Shown piece by piece: positions 48,701 to 63,507 of a DNA stretch of 64,000 nucleotides. Numbering within the stretch: the first letter of the stretch is position 1; the number at the start of each line of letters is the position of its first letter. The position numbers were made by a program, and so were the translations under genes. Below the pieces are notes generated by a model. That model was not told the DNA's origin. It saw nothing but the letters and a program-made list of their open reading frames with translations, and did not search any database. Origin of the DNA: Synchiropus splendidus (lineage: Eukaryota > Chordata > Actinopteri > Syngnathiformes > Callionymidae); assembly GCF_027744825.2 (NCBI RefSeq), contig NC_071336.1, positions 15,465,501 to 15,529,500 on the forward strand. The letters run 5' to 3'.

Positions 48701-50711
48701 GTTGTTACAAATGAAGCATTGAAGACATAATACAAAAAAGAGCCAATAAAAACTCCAATCTTGAACCTACTTCTCATAGCAGTGGCAGCAGAAATGGCCT
48801 GTGCCCCGGGACCCTGGTGCATGCCCACCATCTCCTGCTGACGCTCCTGTTCTAGCATCACTGCAGCCTGTGTGGGAAACAAAACAAAGGAATTTAGCTC
48901 AACTTTGACCTAAGGGTATGAATCTTCCTTTATTGAAGCAGTTATTACACTTACTACAACTGTTATTGATTATTACTCTCTTACCCTTTGTTGCTGCTCC
49001 AGAAGATCCTGCTCATCCATGCCTTCAGCCTGGGATTATGGGGGGGAAAAAAAGAGTGAAGGGGTGTGACAGGCAGGAAACACTCCAGATTTAATATAAT
49101 TGGCCCTAAAAACAACCGAGACATCAACCGAGATATCAAGAACAACCAAGTTCTTCTTGATATGTCAAGTGGTGCAGAATCAAAAGCAAATGTGCAAAAC
49201 ACCACTCTCGAAACTTCATACATCTCTTTTGGATGGAGGGTCAGCTGTTCTCTCAAGATTCTGCTACAGGGTATAGAATTAGGGGGCACCTGACCAGAAC
49301 ACCTGAAGAGGAAGGCAGCACCCTCATTAAGCAGTTTCACTCTAAAATCTTAGTAAGATCTTCGATGACACTCATGAACAAGACTAATGTCAGTCAACAT
49401 ATTTTCATTCTGTATAACAAATACTAAAACAATGTTTTCTTGAAACTTCAAAAGGGATAGAAACAATTCTCATTCCCTAAGTTTTAACAATTAAAAAAAA
49501 TACAAGCAAAAAATATTCAGACCTGAGTTGATAAGTCATAAACCTCACCTGGTTGGCTCTTTCCTCCTGTTGCTTAAGCACCATTGCAGCTCTTTGCTGT
49601 ACAAACTGAAGCTGCTCTTCTGGAGTCATACCAGGAGGATCCATATTGATCATCCCAGACGGTGGGGGAGCCGCTGGCATCATGCCCATGGACTGCACCA
49701 TGGACGTACCCATGGGCATTGGAGGCAATGACATCTACAATTAAGAGTATTCAGTAAAGTTTAGTTCACTGTTTTAGTTGAAGTTGTTCCAGCTTTAATT
49801 CAAGCGATGATATGTGACAGAAATCTCAAAATGCTGGACAGTATAAAACAGCAAAGGCATCAGCATATGAGATTTGACAAGCATTGCCTATGTGAGTGAA
49901 ATACTCCACATGACACATGATTTAACATGGCTAGCTTACTTATTAAGAGGGAGAAAGAGAAACACCACATGAACCGTTTTAGAATGTCTGAATATTTATG
50001 AGACAAAAATTGGGTATATCAATCTATGACATAAGTACACAGATAGATTGAGGGTCGATGCATTCATGTGGTTTTTGAGCACAACAACAACACATACCTG
50101 TTTGTCATTTTTTGTGACTAGGACTCCAGTCTGGAAAACAAAACAGCATTATTAGGAGGTCGTTCTCTTGTAATGTAATCTTAATTGTCGGAATTCAGAT
50201 ATCAGTTTACCATGATCATGTAGTTTCTTAACCTGTCAACCAACTCCTCTCTTGGGCCTAGAATGACATTGGTTAAGTCAATTAGAGCAACTTTCATTGA
50301 GTTACAGCTACCGAGGCAAAATGCTACATTCATTCAGTGCTTCAATGTTTATCCGGCGGGCGGACCACACAATAGGCGCGTGCTCCTTTTTGATGCAACT
50401 AACAAATAAATGAAGACGTAAATTGAAAACATAGAGATGTTAAATATGATTTTGAGTTGGCGTAGGTGAAAAGAGTGTCACGCTTTACGCAAGGAAGTGG
50501 TTGGAAAGTCGTTAGCATTAGCAGCAGGTTAGCATTTTGGCGGCTAGCTGAGCAACTTCTCGCACCATCCGAGCTTTTTCTTACCCATCACCGGGGCTCC
50601 AATCTTGGCCAGTTGCACTTGAAGCTCGCGGTGCGTCCATCCATCCAAAGCAGCGATCGCAGTCCCCAAATCGGTGGGGATTACGTCCGGAATAGGCATT
50701 TCGGATGCCAT
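42715..50711 (-). CDS. sf3b2: Splicing factor 3B subunit 2 (SAP145), complete, 22 coding exons
   Basis: SF3B2 is a subunit of the SF3B complex of the U2 snRNP. It contacts SF3B4 and pre-mRNA near the branch point. The 22 exons sum to 2550 nt (849 residues plus TAG); human is 895. Domains seen: SAP motif, about residues 24-58; Met/Pro/Gln-rich stretch 70-210; acidic then Lys/Arg-rich low-complexity stretch 247-320; DUF382 about 399-545 (KLSKKKLRRMNR through TIHGDLYYE); PSP domain about 546-605 (PPPWLIAMQRYGPPP, YPNLKIPGLN); Glu-rich run 668-684; conserved tail KKYKEFKF. Start chosen at MASEMP, which leads directly into the SAP motif and lies downstream of a promoter-like region. Exon count equals human. 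Neighbours: pacs1 downstream on the same strand, capn1 divergent upstream. Confidence 0.97.
43202..43393 (-). CDS. sf3b2: sf3b2 exon 21 (residues 763-826)
   Basis: Encodes GVEVALAPEELELDPMAMTQ, KYEEHVREQQGHLQKEDFSD and MVAEHAAKQK; nearly invariant apart from the linker AMAARKASGGQESQ. Acceptor TTGGCAG, donor GTAATC. Confidence 0.96.
43468..43567 (-). CDS. sf3b2: sf3b2 exon 20 (residues 729-762)
   Basis: Encodes NETPKLFTVLPERMTGPVGA then AMMASTHIYDMSA. Acceptor TTTCTAG, donor GTAAGA. Confidence 0.95.
43655..43756 (-). CDS. sf3b2: sf3b2 exon 19 (residues 695-728)
   Basis: Encodes SGLITPGGFSSVPAGMETPE then LIELRKKKIEEAMD, identical to human. Acceptor CTTTCAG, donor GTGAGA. Confidence 0.97.
44109..44159. 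repeat. 51-bp direct repeat, left copy
   Basis: Starts TTATAACTATTTTGTTCATA and ends GTTCAAGCTTCTG. One mismatch from 44563-44613. Its last bases (AGCTTCTG) are also the first bases of the duplicated exon fragment. Confidence 0.95.
44152..44562 (-). pseudogene. Partial duplicate of sf3b2 exon 14 and intron 13
   Basis: Matches 46532-46938: first the 5'-most 83 coding bases of exon 14 (residues 496-523, EDAKTMKTKMREK to IDIDYQ), the intact acceptor CTCTCACAG, then 324 bases of intron 13. The exon part and the first ~90 intron bases are identical; the rest differs by about seven substitutions and three small indels. It lies in intron 18 on the same strand as the gene. No donor follows the exon fragment, so it cannot work as a normal internal exon. 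Confidence 0.95.
44563..44613. repeat. 51-bp direct repeat, right copy
   Basis: Same sequence as 44109-44159 apart from one base (TTATAACG for TTATAACT). It directly follows the end of the sf3b2 duplicate. Confidence 0.95.
45420..45562 (-). CDS. sf3b2: sf3b2 exon 18 (residues 648-694)
   Basis: Encodes AKADDEELDHTPWGELEPSD, the run EESSEEEEEEESDEEKPDET and GFFTPAD. Human has TPWGELEPSDEESSEEEEEE. Acceptor CTGCAG, donor GTACATG, phase 2 at the end. The next intron (1663 bp) hosts the partial exon 14 copy. Confidence 0.96.
45724..45831 (-). CDS. sf3b2: sf3b2 exon 17 (residues 612-647)
   Basis: Encodes NCTFGYHAGGWGKPPVDEMG then KPLYGDVFGTHSGDFM. Human SCSFGYHAGGWGKPPVDETG matches. Acceptor CTCTCCAG, donor GTAGGA. 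Confidence 0.97.
45899..46006 (-). CDS. sf3b2: sf3b2 exon 16 (residues 576-611), PSP
   Basis: Encodes NSHKVPPPWLIAMQRYGPPP then SYPNLKIPGLNAPIPD, the core of the PSP domain. Acceptor TTCACAG, donor GTAACG. Confidence 0.97.
46290..46379 (-). CDS. sf3b2: sf3b2 exon 15 (residues 546-575), PSP start
   Basis: Encodes GKEFETRLKEKKPGDLSDEL then RIALGMPVGP. One change (S to A) from human. Acceptor GTCTGCAG, donor GTGAGT. Confidence 0.97.
46465..46614 (-). CDS. sf3b2: sf3b2 exon 14 (residues 496-545), DUF382
   Basis: Encodes EDAKTMKTKMREKVRPKMGK, IDIDYQKLHDAFFKWQIKPK and LTIHGDLYYE. Acceptor CTCTCACAG, donor GTACAT. Its first 83 bases and the upstream intron are copied at 44152-44562. Confidence 0.97.
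46615..47071. other. sf3b2 intron 13 (source of the duplicated intron sequence)
   Basis: 457 bases. Positions 46615-46938 are those copied into intron 18; 46939-47071 are not. Nothing else recognisable. Confidence 0.8.
47072..47299 (-). CDS. sf3b2: sf3b2 exon 13 (residues 420-495), DUF382
   Basis: Encodes LVARPDVVEMHDVTAQEPKL, LVHLKATRNTVPVPRHWCFK, RKYLQGKRGIEKPPFELPEF and IRRTGIQEMREALQEK. Almost identical to human. Acceptor CTGCAG, donor GTCAGA, 228 nt. Confidence 0.97.
47371..47451 (-). CDS. sf3b2: sf3b2 exon 12 (residues 393-419), DUF382 start
   Basis: Encodes EARQDVP then KLSKKKLRRMNRLTVAELKQ. One substitution (F to L) from human in the last 20 residues. Acceptor TTCACAG, donor GTAAAA. 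Confidence 0.96.
47560..47682 (-). CDS. sf3b2: sf3b2 exon 11 (residues 352-392)
   Basis: Encodes LTDDLKKEKEKEPERPERLE then TLVYRKKGLEEDKKDSDDS. Human LTDDVKKEKEKEPEKLDKLE matches. Acceptor TTATCAG, donor GTAGGA. Confidence 0.95.
47759..47980 (-). CDS. sf3b2: sf3b2 exon 10 (residues 278-351)
   Basis: Lys/Arg-rich run KNRRRRNRKKKSKKKR, a Gln/Glu/Lys stretch, then VEIEYVTEEPHIYDPNYIF and FKRIFDAFK, which is nearly invariant. Acceptor CTTCAG, donor GTGACA, 222 nt. Confidence 0.96.
48169..48260 (-). CDS. sf3b2: sf3b2 exon 9 (residues 247-277)
   Basis: Acidic low-complexity segment with GMSDTEDDDSQLSKKD (human SASETEEDTVSVSKKE). Acceptor CTCTAG, donor GTAAGT, phase 0 at the end. Confidence 0.91.
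48353..48461 (-). CDS. sf3b2: sf3b2 exon 8 (residues 211-246)
   Basis: Encodes FWASEEISVGGPKIPQVLEK then ILQLKEIRQEQQIEPA. VGPKIPQALEKILQLKE is nearly invariant in the family. Acceptor TTTACAG, donor GTTGGT (non-consensus +3). Confidence 0.92.
48512..48544. repeat. (AT)n tract in sf3b2 intron 7
   Basis: Alternating AT run, broken once by CATATACTG. Confidence 0.8.
48572..48666 (-). CDS. sf3b2: sf3b2 exon 7 (residues 179-210)
   Basis: Proline-rich: LDSHGILPPGVTMLPPQ then KHRIPPPPGGDSQE; human also has a PPPPPGDENRE segment here. Acceptor TTGAAG, donor GTCAGC (weak). Confidence 0.87.
48771..48867 (-). CDS. sf3b2: sf3b2 exon 6 (residues 147-178)
   Basis: Encodes AAVMLEQERQQEMVGMHQGP then GAQAISAATAMR. 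AAVLLEQERQQE is conserved in human. Donor GTAGG, phase 1. Confidence 0.92.
48985..49029 (-). CDS. sf3b2: sf3b2 exon 5 (residues 132-146)
   Basis: A 45-nt exon encoding AEGMDEQDLLEQQQR (human HSLKEHELLEQQKR). Acceptor ATCCCAG, donor GTAAGA, phase 0. Confidence 0.9.
49030..49548. other. sf3b2 intron 4
   Basis: A 519-base intron; nothing recognisable within it. Confidence 0.6.
49549..49734 (-). CDS. sf3b2: sf3b2 exon 4 (residues 70-131)
   Basis: Met/Pro-rich segment MSLPPMPMGTSMVQSMGMM, then the glutamine-rich helix EEQLQFVQQRAAMVLKQQEE. Human has LAQQQAALLMQQEERAKQQ here. Acceptor ATTGTAG, donor GTGAGG. Confidence 0.93.
49735..50097. other. sf3b2 intron 3
   Basis: 363 bases, no recognisable feature. 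I looked for C/D-box snoRNA signatures on the sense strand and saw no convincing pair. Confidence 0.6.
50098..50130 (-). CDS. sf3b2: sf3b2 exon 3 (residues 59-69)
   Basis: A 33-nt micro-exon encoding TGVLVTKNDKQ (human TGIVLNRPVL). Acceptor TTTTCCAG, donor GTATGTG, phase 0. Moderately sure because of its size, but it keeps the frame. Confidence 0.85.
50211..50257 (-). CDS. sf3b2: sf3b2 exon 2 (residues 43-58), SAP end
   Basis: A 47-nt exon encoding PREELVDRLRNYMIM, the second SAP helix (human NREELVERLQSY). Acceptor TTCTAG, donor GTAAAC. Confidence 0.92.
50585..50711 (-). CDS. sf3b2: sf3b2 exon 1 (residues 1-42), SAP start
   Basis: Encodes MASEMPIPDVIPTDLGTAIA then ALDGWTHRELQVQLAKIGAP. W-x(3)-ELQ-x(2)-L-x(2)-IGAP matches the human SAP motif. 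The N-terminus before it is shorter and differs from human. Donor GTAAGAA, phase 1. Confidence 0.93.
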
Positions 50712-50804
50712 GTTGAACTCTTCAATCGGAACAACAGCGCTAACCTACGACACGCGAGCGGCTAACAGCACGGCATCACGGGTACTGCACTTTGTGGGGG
50801 CTGA

Positions 50805-50817
50805 CGGGAAATGTAGT
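50805..50817 (-). promoter_or_regulatory. ACTACA-type (ZNF143/THAP11) motif upstream of sf3b2
   Basis: The gene strand reads ACTACATTTCCCG, a full match to the conserved promoter consensus ACTAYRNNNCCCR bound by ZNF143 and THAP11 at housekeeping promoters. It lies about 95-105 bases upstream of the sf3b2 ATG, the usual distance. The match is seen; binding is inferred. Confidence 0.6.
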
Positions 50818-51158
50818 GCAGAGGCGTAAAAGCCTCAGACCAGCCGGTAGATGGCACTTTAGGGCCCTAATGCCAGGCCAGGCTAAAATTGACAGGTATG
50901 CTAAAATTGTTAATGGTGGCAGAATGGATATGGGTATTGAGCAAACATTTTCAAATAATACTTCAATTTAACTAAAACGCCACAGAAAGTTTCTAATCAT
51001 TCCATTTGTGTTCTTATTTTTTCCTTGCCAGATTTGTTATTTCGCGAAATCGTTACAGTATCCAATTTTCTTAAACTATTCAGATTCAGTTTGGCTCAAA
51101 CGAGTGCATCACACGGGTCACAACAAAGTAAACAAACCCCATTTCTCAAACGCGGCAG

Positions 51159-51170
51159 TGCGCCTGCGCG
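51159..51170 (+). promoter_or_regulatory. NRF1-like palindromic GCGC motif
   Basis: TGCGCCTGCGCG is a one-off match to the NRF1 consensus YGCGCAYGCGCR. It lies some 60-70 bases before the candidate capn1 leader exon in a locally GC-rich patch. Confidence 0.45.
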
Positions 51171-51229
51171 ATGTGGAAGACCGCATTCGGTCCAAACGAC
51201 TGGAGCAGAGGCAGCAGGGCGTTTCTAAA

Positions 51230-51348
51230 TATTAAGCTCGCGACAGAAAGAAGGACTGACCAAGCAGTGGTGAACATGGAAGGAAGCGAGGGAAGTCAAC
51301 CAGTGACCCGAGTGTTGTAAAATGCATGTTTTTGAAACATCCAGGAAG
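51230..51348 (+). other. capn1: Candidate non-coding first exon of capn1
   Basis: A patch starting around 51230 ends at CCAGGAAG followed by donor GTAAAT. It contains ATG at 51276 in good context (AACATGG) opening a 14-codon frame that stops at 51320, so it cannot be the main start but may act as an upstream ORF. Human CAPN1 also has an untranslated leader exon. The 5' edge is a guess. Confidence 0.45.
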
Positions 51349-54300
51349 GTAAATATCAATCTTTCAACCTGTTCTTGGTGTTAAGTGTGTCACGCTTCAG
51401 ACTGCCTGTCTCATTCTGTTCTCGTTTTTTCATCACGACCTTTTTCTTCCAACTTTTTTTCCCACGAAGGAAACTGCGAATTGGACTCTCTTAGGAGGGA
51501 CAGACTACTCTTAACGCGTTCATCGACAAATAGTTGTCCTCATGCTTCATCGCGGAAGTTCTGTGAATGTAGTCATGCAGCTGTTATTGCTGATCCAAAT
51601 GATGAAGTTGAGAAATGTAGTTTGACAGCTGAACATAGTATCTCTGTGGCACCACACCCACCGTCCGCGACTGCACGCTTATCAATGCTCGGCATATGTG
51701 CATGCAAAGTTACATTTGCTCTGAGGTCCACTCACAACACTCGCTGAAGGCATGTGCACGGCATTTTAGGAGGCGTTCTATATTCCCCTGAACAGTGAGC
51801 AAATCTTCTATTAACGTACGTTCTGTAGTGAATGTTGTTTGAAATGTCCTGGCAAGTGAACAAGAAAACTGTCAGCATTTATGTTTCACAGTAGTCACTC
51901 TGTGTATCAAGTTTCAGGTCTATTTCAACCATTGCTGTATGGCTCTGTGGTTTTTTATTTCATAGTTTATGTCAGTGAGCAGCGGTGATTGCACACTTCT
52001 TTATTTGGCACAAGCCGTTTTACCTATAATAACTCCTCCTGCATGGCAGTTTACATCAATAACCATGTGTTTATCAGCTGTAGACTCAGGTAGGACGCCC
52101 ACATGTACTGCAGATGACACCTATTTGCAGTGCAAACATCTATGTATTTGTGTATTGTTTGACTGTGATGAGCAGCCTTTTATGTTCATCAATGAAAAGG
52201 CCAGAATGTCAAGTGTGTTTTTAATTAATTTTTGGATCTTCTGAGTTTTCCATCCATTATTATTTGGAATATAGTTGTGAAACTCTGACTGTCAAATGTA
52301 AATGATGTAAAAGATAATTGGTATGGCATGTGTGGGAATCACTGCTGTCGAAATAAGGCAAGTGTTACAAGAGAAGAAGTGAGTCTTCATTGTAATTTGC
52401 TTTGTATTGGACTGTAGCTGGTAAAAAGAAAAGAAAAAAAAACCTGGAGGCTTATCCTCATGTGTCTCGACATGCAGTCCTCTTGTTGTCAAATCTCATC
52501 GTTGTCACTACCTGCACTGAGGTGGAGAATATCCGTGCGTGTTTGAGTGTGGGAATGCGAGTGTGTCTCGTATATGAGTGGGGATGAAATATTCATCAAA
52601 AGCAGACTGAACTCACGTTGAGAGCGCCCCAATAACATGCAGCAGATGAAACCACTAACCCACCCTGATCTTGTTGAACAAGTGGAGAGTAGTTAGTGTT
52701 GGATGAAGGAATGTATCTACTCTGACTGATGACTAAAAGTGAAACCACTTCAGTGCACTTCCTCATTCACCTTTCAGTGTCTGGCTGAAATGGGAACTCG
52801 CATCTGATGTCATTGTGGGAATAATTTAAGTGTAAAATGCAGGCATTATCCTGCCTTATCCTCCATAATTTTTGGTTTTTCATCAGTTTTTCCAGAGGAA
52901 GTATTGGTTTGACAAAAATGAAGGAGCCATGTTCTGTCACAGTGAGAGCATTGTTCACACTTCAGAGCATTTTTGCAGTGGAGTGCTGAATATGCGGTTC
53001 CCCTGGCCCCCCACGGAACACCTGCTTCACATGCATGTGGTAATTTTACTGACAAAAAATTGTGTTATATTTAATCATTTGTTCATTGAGTGCTGCTTAT
53101 TCGTGTTACGGATAAACCACTTTCACACCGAGAATTAAGTAAGCCATGACTCATGTGTCAAACTCATGTGGCCCACAGGAACTTTAAGTTGGTGATGTTT
53201 GCTTTAAATTCTGAATTCATTTAGAAGTCTCACGAAAACTAGCTCACCTTCAATGCATCTTGCATGATTCTCTGCTGATCAATGGATAAAAATCAGGGAG
53301 TGGGAAGACACTCCACAACATCTCGCGCTTGAGCCAGTGTCGGTGGTGAAGGGGGACAGTTTTTGTGTCTTGATACTGACCAGAGAAAAACCATATGCCA
53401 AAATTAGCCTTGCTTCATTAAAAATGGAGAATGAGATGGAGCATACTCTTCAATAAAGTTGGGCACTTGCGTGACTGAGTTTGACATTCCTTCCTTGATG
53501 CTGTGGTTAAAATTGAACTTACAATGAACACATCACTGAAGAGTTTTAACGTCAGTGGGGTGGAGGAGGATGCAGCAGCATTATGTTTCCTGCCGTGCCG
53601 ACCAAAGACTGGAAAAAGGCCGCTGGCAGAAGTGATAATAATCCTCTATTAATGATAAGGAAACTTATGTCAGACTTGCAACAGTTGCATGAAATAGGCT
53701 CAGGTTACAAACCCCAACGTATCAGTCAAATGCTGAGTAAAGTGAAGTTCTCTTGCGAATTATGTGGTAGTTAAGTCCTTATCAAGTACTGCACCTTTCC
53801 CTTGATATTTGTACTATGCTTTTAATTAGTGTCAAAGTTCGAAGTTAATTGTGCAGCCTAAGAAACAGATGATTAATCGACAACTTCAGTTTTGTTAGAC
53901 GGTTAAATGCTGTAGCTGAAAAAGACTTTGATTCCGTCAACAGGTGTATGTGATGTTAATAATAAACCCTCTTTTTCATGTATCTGTTTGTGAGATAAGA
54001 ATAGCAGCAAAGACAGACTGAAAATAAAGCGCTCTGTCGAATGCTTCGGTGTCACAAGCGACAGTTCTTTCCTCCTTTCTGGATCTGCTTAATTACAGAG
54101 AGAGCTTTTGCATGTTTCTGGTCTTGTTCTGCTTTCATTGTTCATGAAGATTTCAATGACGCCCCGCCCTCTCATGTTGCTCCGCTCCTTCAAAGCGCCA
54201 CCAGCACAGCAACAGCCGCGTCTGATTAAACATTGACTTAAATAAGGTCTGGCCTGACATTAAAACACACTCCCTGACCCGAATGGTAAAAGTGGCTCTG

Positions 54301-54773
54301 ATGTGTCCACTGTGACTAATCCTGGTGCTATGTGTCTCCTGAATGTATGTGCACGGCTGAGTGAAGAGAAACAGGGTGGGCTCTCATGCTGTTTAAACCG
54401 TCATTATGTACACAGAGGGTGTGTACACATGCCTCTTTTGTCTGACATGTGTTTACAGGTAACCCCCCCCTAATCATCTCACTGTCTTTTGTAGGTGTAA
54501 GCCACTGGTTGACCCACCGGCTGCTTCACTGCTGTGAACAAAAAGCTGTGATTGTGCAAGAACGAAGGACGGAGAATCTTTGGAGGAATTTGAAGTCATA
54601 TCTGAGTCCTGTATCTGCAGTTGCACCAAAGCCTACTTAATATTTAATAGCTTCCTAATGGATACTGAGGTTTCATGTTGAAATGTGACTGCACTCTGGA
54701 GCTTTCCCAAGCACATCTCAGATTTATTCAATCTGCCGCTGCATTCTCTTCCAATTGCCTTATTAATTACTAG
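51349..54773. other. capn1 leader intron (if the leader exon is real)
   Basis: About 3.4 kb with no recognisable exon. Open frames at 51385-51747 and 51969-52244 resemble nothing I know. Confidence 0.5.
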
Positions 54774-54834
54774 CTCGTACGAGGTAAACACACGTTGACG
54801 GCTGAGCAATCGCAGTGAATCCCCGAAGCTCACG

Positions 54835-60774
<5,940 letters not shown>

Positions 60775-61252
60775 TAGCTGAAATGAACAGTGCTCTGTCT
60801 GCCATTTTAACCACTTTCGTCTTAAAATAGAATATTAAATGCTTTGAAAATGCTCCTGTTGCTATTTCTTTGAGATGGAGCGAGAGAGAAATGAACTCAG
60901 TCTGGTAAGACTTTGATCTATTTGAAGGATGTCTGGTAAATGCAGTGCTTTTGCTGCCAAGCTAAGGTCACAGTGGGCAGTGGTCCCCATCACAAACGCT
61001 GTACACATCGATCCCTTGCCTGGTGTCAAGACATCCAGGAGTGTTTTTGTAAAGTGCTTTAGTTCACACCATCAAAAAGCTATTAGGGTCATTTTTGGTC
61101 TGCAACAGAGTGTAATACTTTCTTCACCCACGATCACGGAGGGCAGATTTCGATGCAATTTTACCAACATAAATGGCAGCATCATTACGGTTTATCACAC
61201 AGAGTTTGTGTGCCAGCAAGCATCTATTTATGTATGTATGTGTGTCCGTGTC

Positions 61253-61470
61253 TAGGTATTATTGTGGGGAGAAATACTTGGAAAAACACCTCTTTGTGGG
61301 GACCTTTTGCCAGTCCACTCAAGACTCAATTTGAGGATTACAACTTGAATGAATTTGAATGAGTCTGGTTAAGGTTAGTCATTTGTTTTGGATGGTTAGG
61401 TTGAGGAATGGCAAGTCTCAAAACATGAAAACATGACATGAGTGTGTGCGAGGGTGTGCGTGTGTGTCTG
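61253..61470. repeat. Dispersed repeat, copy 3 (degenerate)
   Basis: Shares TGGTTAAGGTTAG followed by TTTGTTTTGGATGGTTA and a trailing GTGTGTG tract with the other copies; its 5' half is more diverged. Lies in capn1 intron 3. Confidence 0.6.
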
Positions 61471-63376
61471 GGAAGCAAAGTACACTTGATAAGCCTGGGG
61501 CGTGGATTAAATAGATCAAATGTAAAGGCTGAGAGCCTCTTGATGAAAGTGCCGCCCCTCGTGTGTTGATGGGTTAGCAGTGACACGGTCTGGTCTTTGA
61601 ACAGGGACAGCCGATTTTACATCTGGTGTCCTGGCTGTGTTTAACAATGATGGTTAAAGATCAAATTATCGATGACCATGTCAGGCTAATCAGAACGACA
61701 ACAGTCAATAGGTGATTGTGGGATTTGTTGTGAGCTGTGGAGATAGAACAGAAGTACATGCATGGTGGGACTGTGATACATTCTCACGATAAGAAGGTCT
61801 CTTCTTCCAGGACATCCCTCTCCTTTCACCCACTAAGAAGGAAAGAGTGAGGAAGTAGTAGTCTCTCTCCTCTCAGCTGGATCTGCCTGGAGTTCCCCGT
61901 CAGAATCAGTTTGGTGAAGGAATTCCTAAACCAGACCTGTTTGATTCCTCCTACATGGAGAAAACTGTTGTACTTCCTCCTTTGGTTCATGGCCGTGGAT
62001 GAGAGTAGGAAAACAAGTGACTGGAAACCGGAGAGCTCTGACGTGATTTGGTTCCTGTGAAGCTCTTGTCAAAGAGTCCTGTGCTATTCATGCTGACAGA
62101 ATTCACGTCCAACAAATCATGCTCCTCTTTGTCTACTGAGTTGTAGCATCTGTTCAAGGTGTTTTTATTGTAGCACAGAACAAAAGCCTCCTGCCTCTAC
62201 ATGAGTGCCTGAACTTGCTTCACCACTTTCTGCTGAGTCAACCTGTCTGGTTGATTCAGTGGGCCTGTGTGCCAACTGGACTGTCAGCCGCCCGAGTGAT
62301 GACATGGGGATGGACGGAGTCAGAGGACCGACGTGAGAAAGAGGGCGGAGGCAGCGTGAGAGAGTGAGATCAGACGCATAAAGGCTCATGTCTGGAAGCC
62401 ATATATGCATGTGAGATGAGCCGTGATGAACCCCACATGTATGTCGAGTGTTCACTGGCAGACTGATCAGTCAGAGCAGTGTAGCAGACATGATGCTGCA
62501 CGTGCACACACACATGCAGCTCAGTTCAGGGAATCAATCCAGCACCTCTAGGCTGCAGCTTTCTTCCTATTTAGAAGCCCAAACACCCCGTCGGTGACAA
62601 TGCTGTTACCATAAATCTGCTGAGACAACGACTCCCTCTTATAGAAGCTGCCGTCTGAAAGAAAAGTATTGACCCATTTTCCCAATCTGTCTTTTCGCAT
62701 TCCTATCCAGTGTTATATAATATTTCTTTGCGCAGTCTTCTGCACGAAGATAAGTGGATCATGTATGATGATGTGTGACGGGCACATGCAGGAGGCTTAA
62801 TGACACACATACAGCCTTCATACGATAACTTGTCTCCGCCGTTCGTGTGGCCTTGTTGCCGTGTGTCATTATTTGGTTCAGGGATTTCCCTCGGTGTCCG
62901 TTTGGTTCCTCTGAGCCTGTGGATAAATTACACAGGCCCGAATGAGTCATCCCAAAATGTAATTAGAAATCCAAGCATTGGGAATCATAAATAGTTTAAG
63001 GAGGAGAGAGAAAGAGCGAGGCGGGCAAACAAGAGGTGGAAGGATGAATTATATACAAGGCAATCTCAGTTCGTCTCTGAGGGAGGCAAATGTTAAATAG
63101 AGCAGAATTGTTTGTGATATTTTCATCAGTGGTGTTTCGCACACGGGACCATCGATGGTTGTAGACATGGATCCAGAGATATTCTGGTGCTGCTGCCAGC
63201 TACTGCAGCTGCTAACTCATGAGTGGGAGTGAAGGAATTATCTTTTCTCCCCAGCAATGGTTCAAAGTGTCCTGAAAGTGGGGTTATTCATCCAGCCAAT
63301 CACATCCATCTTTTCTCACTCAGTTTTCTTTACTGGTTGCATCCTCTACATGCGTTAATCCATTCTTACTTTTTTG

Positions 63377-63507
<131 letters not shown>

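Larger units (their letters stand above)
50712..51229. promoter_or_regulatory. Head-to-head sf3b2/capn1 intergenic region (candidate bidirectional promoter)
   Basis: Only about 520 bases separate the sf3b2 start codon and the candidate capn1 leader exon, which point away from each other. The sf3b2-proximal 120 bases and the patch near 51150-51185 are CpG-containing; the middle is AT-rich. The two sites above lie at opposite ends. No TATA box is obvious for sf3b2. Confidence 0.5.

Noticed and set aside
51385..51747. 120-residue open frame, plus strand, after the capn1 leader exon
   Set aside because: No recognisable domain. It begins past a plausible splice donor and is not in frame with calpain.
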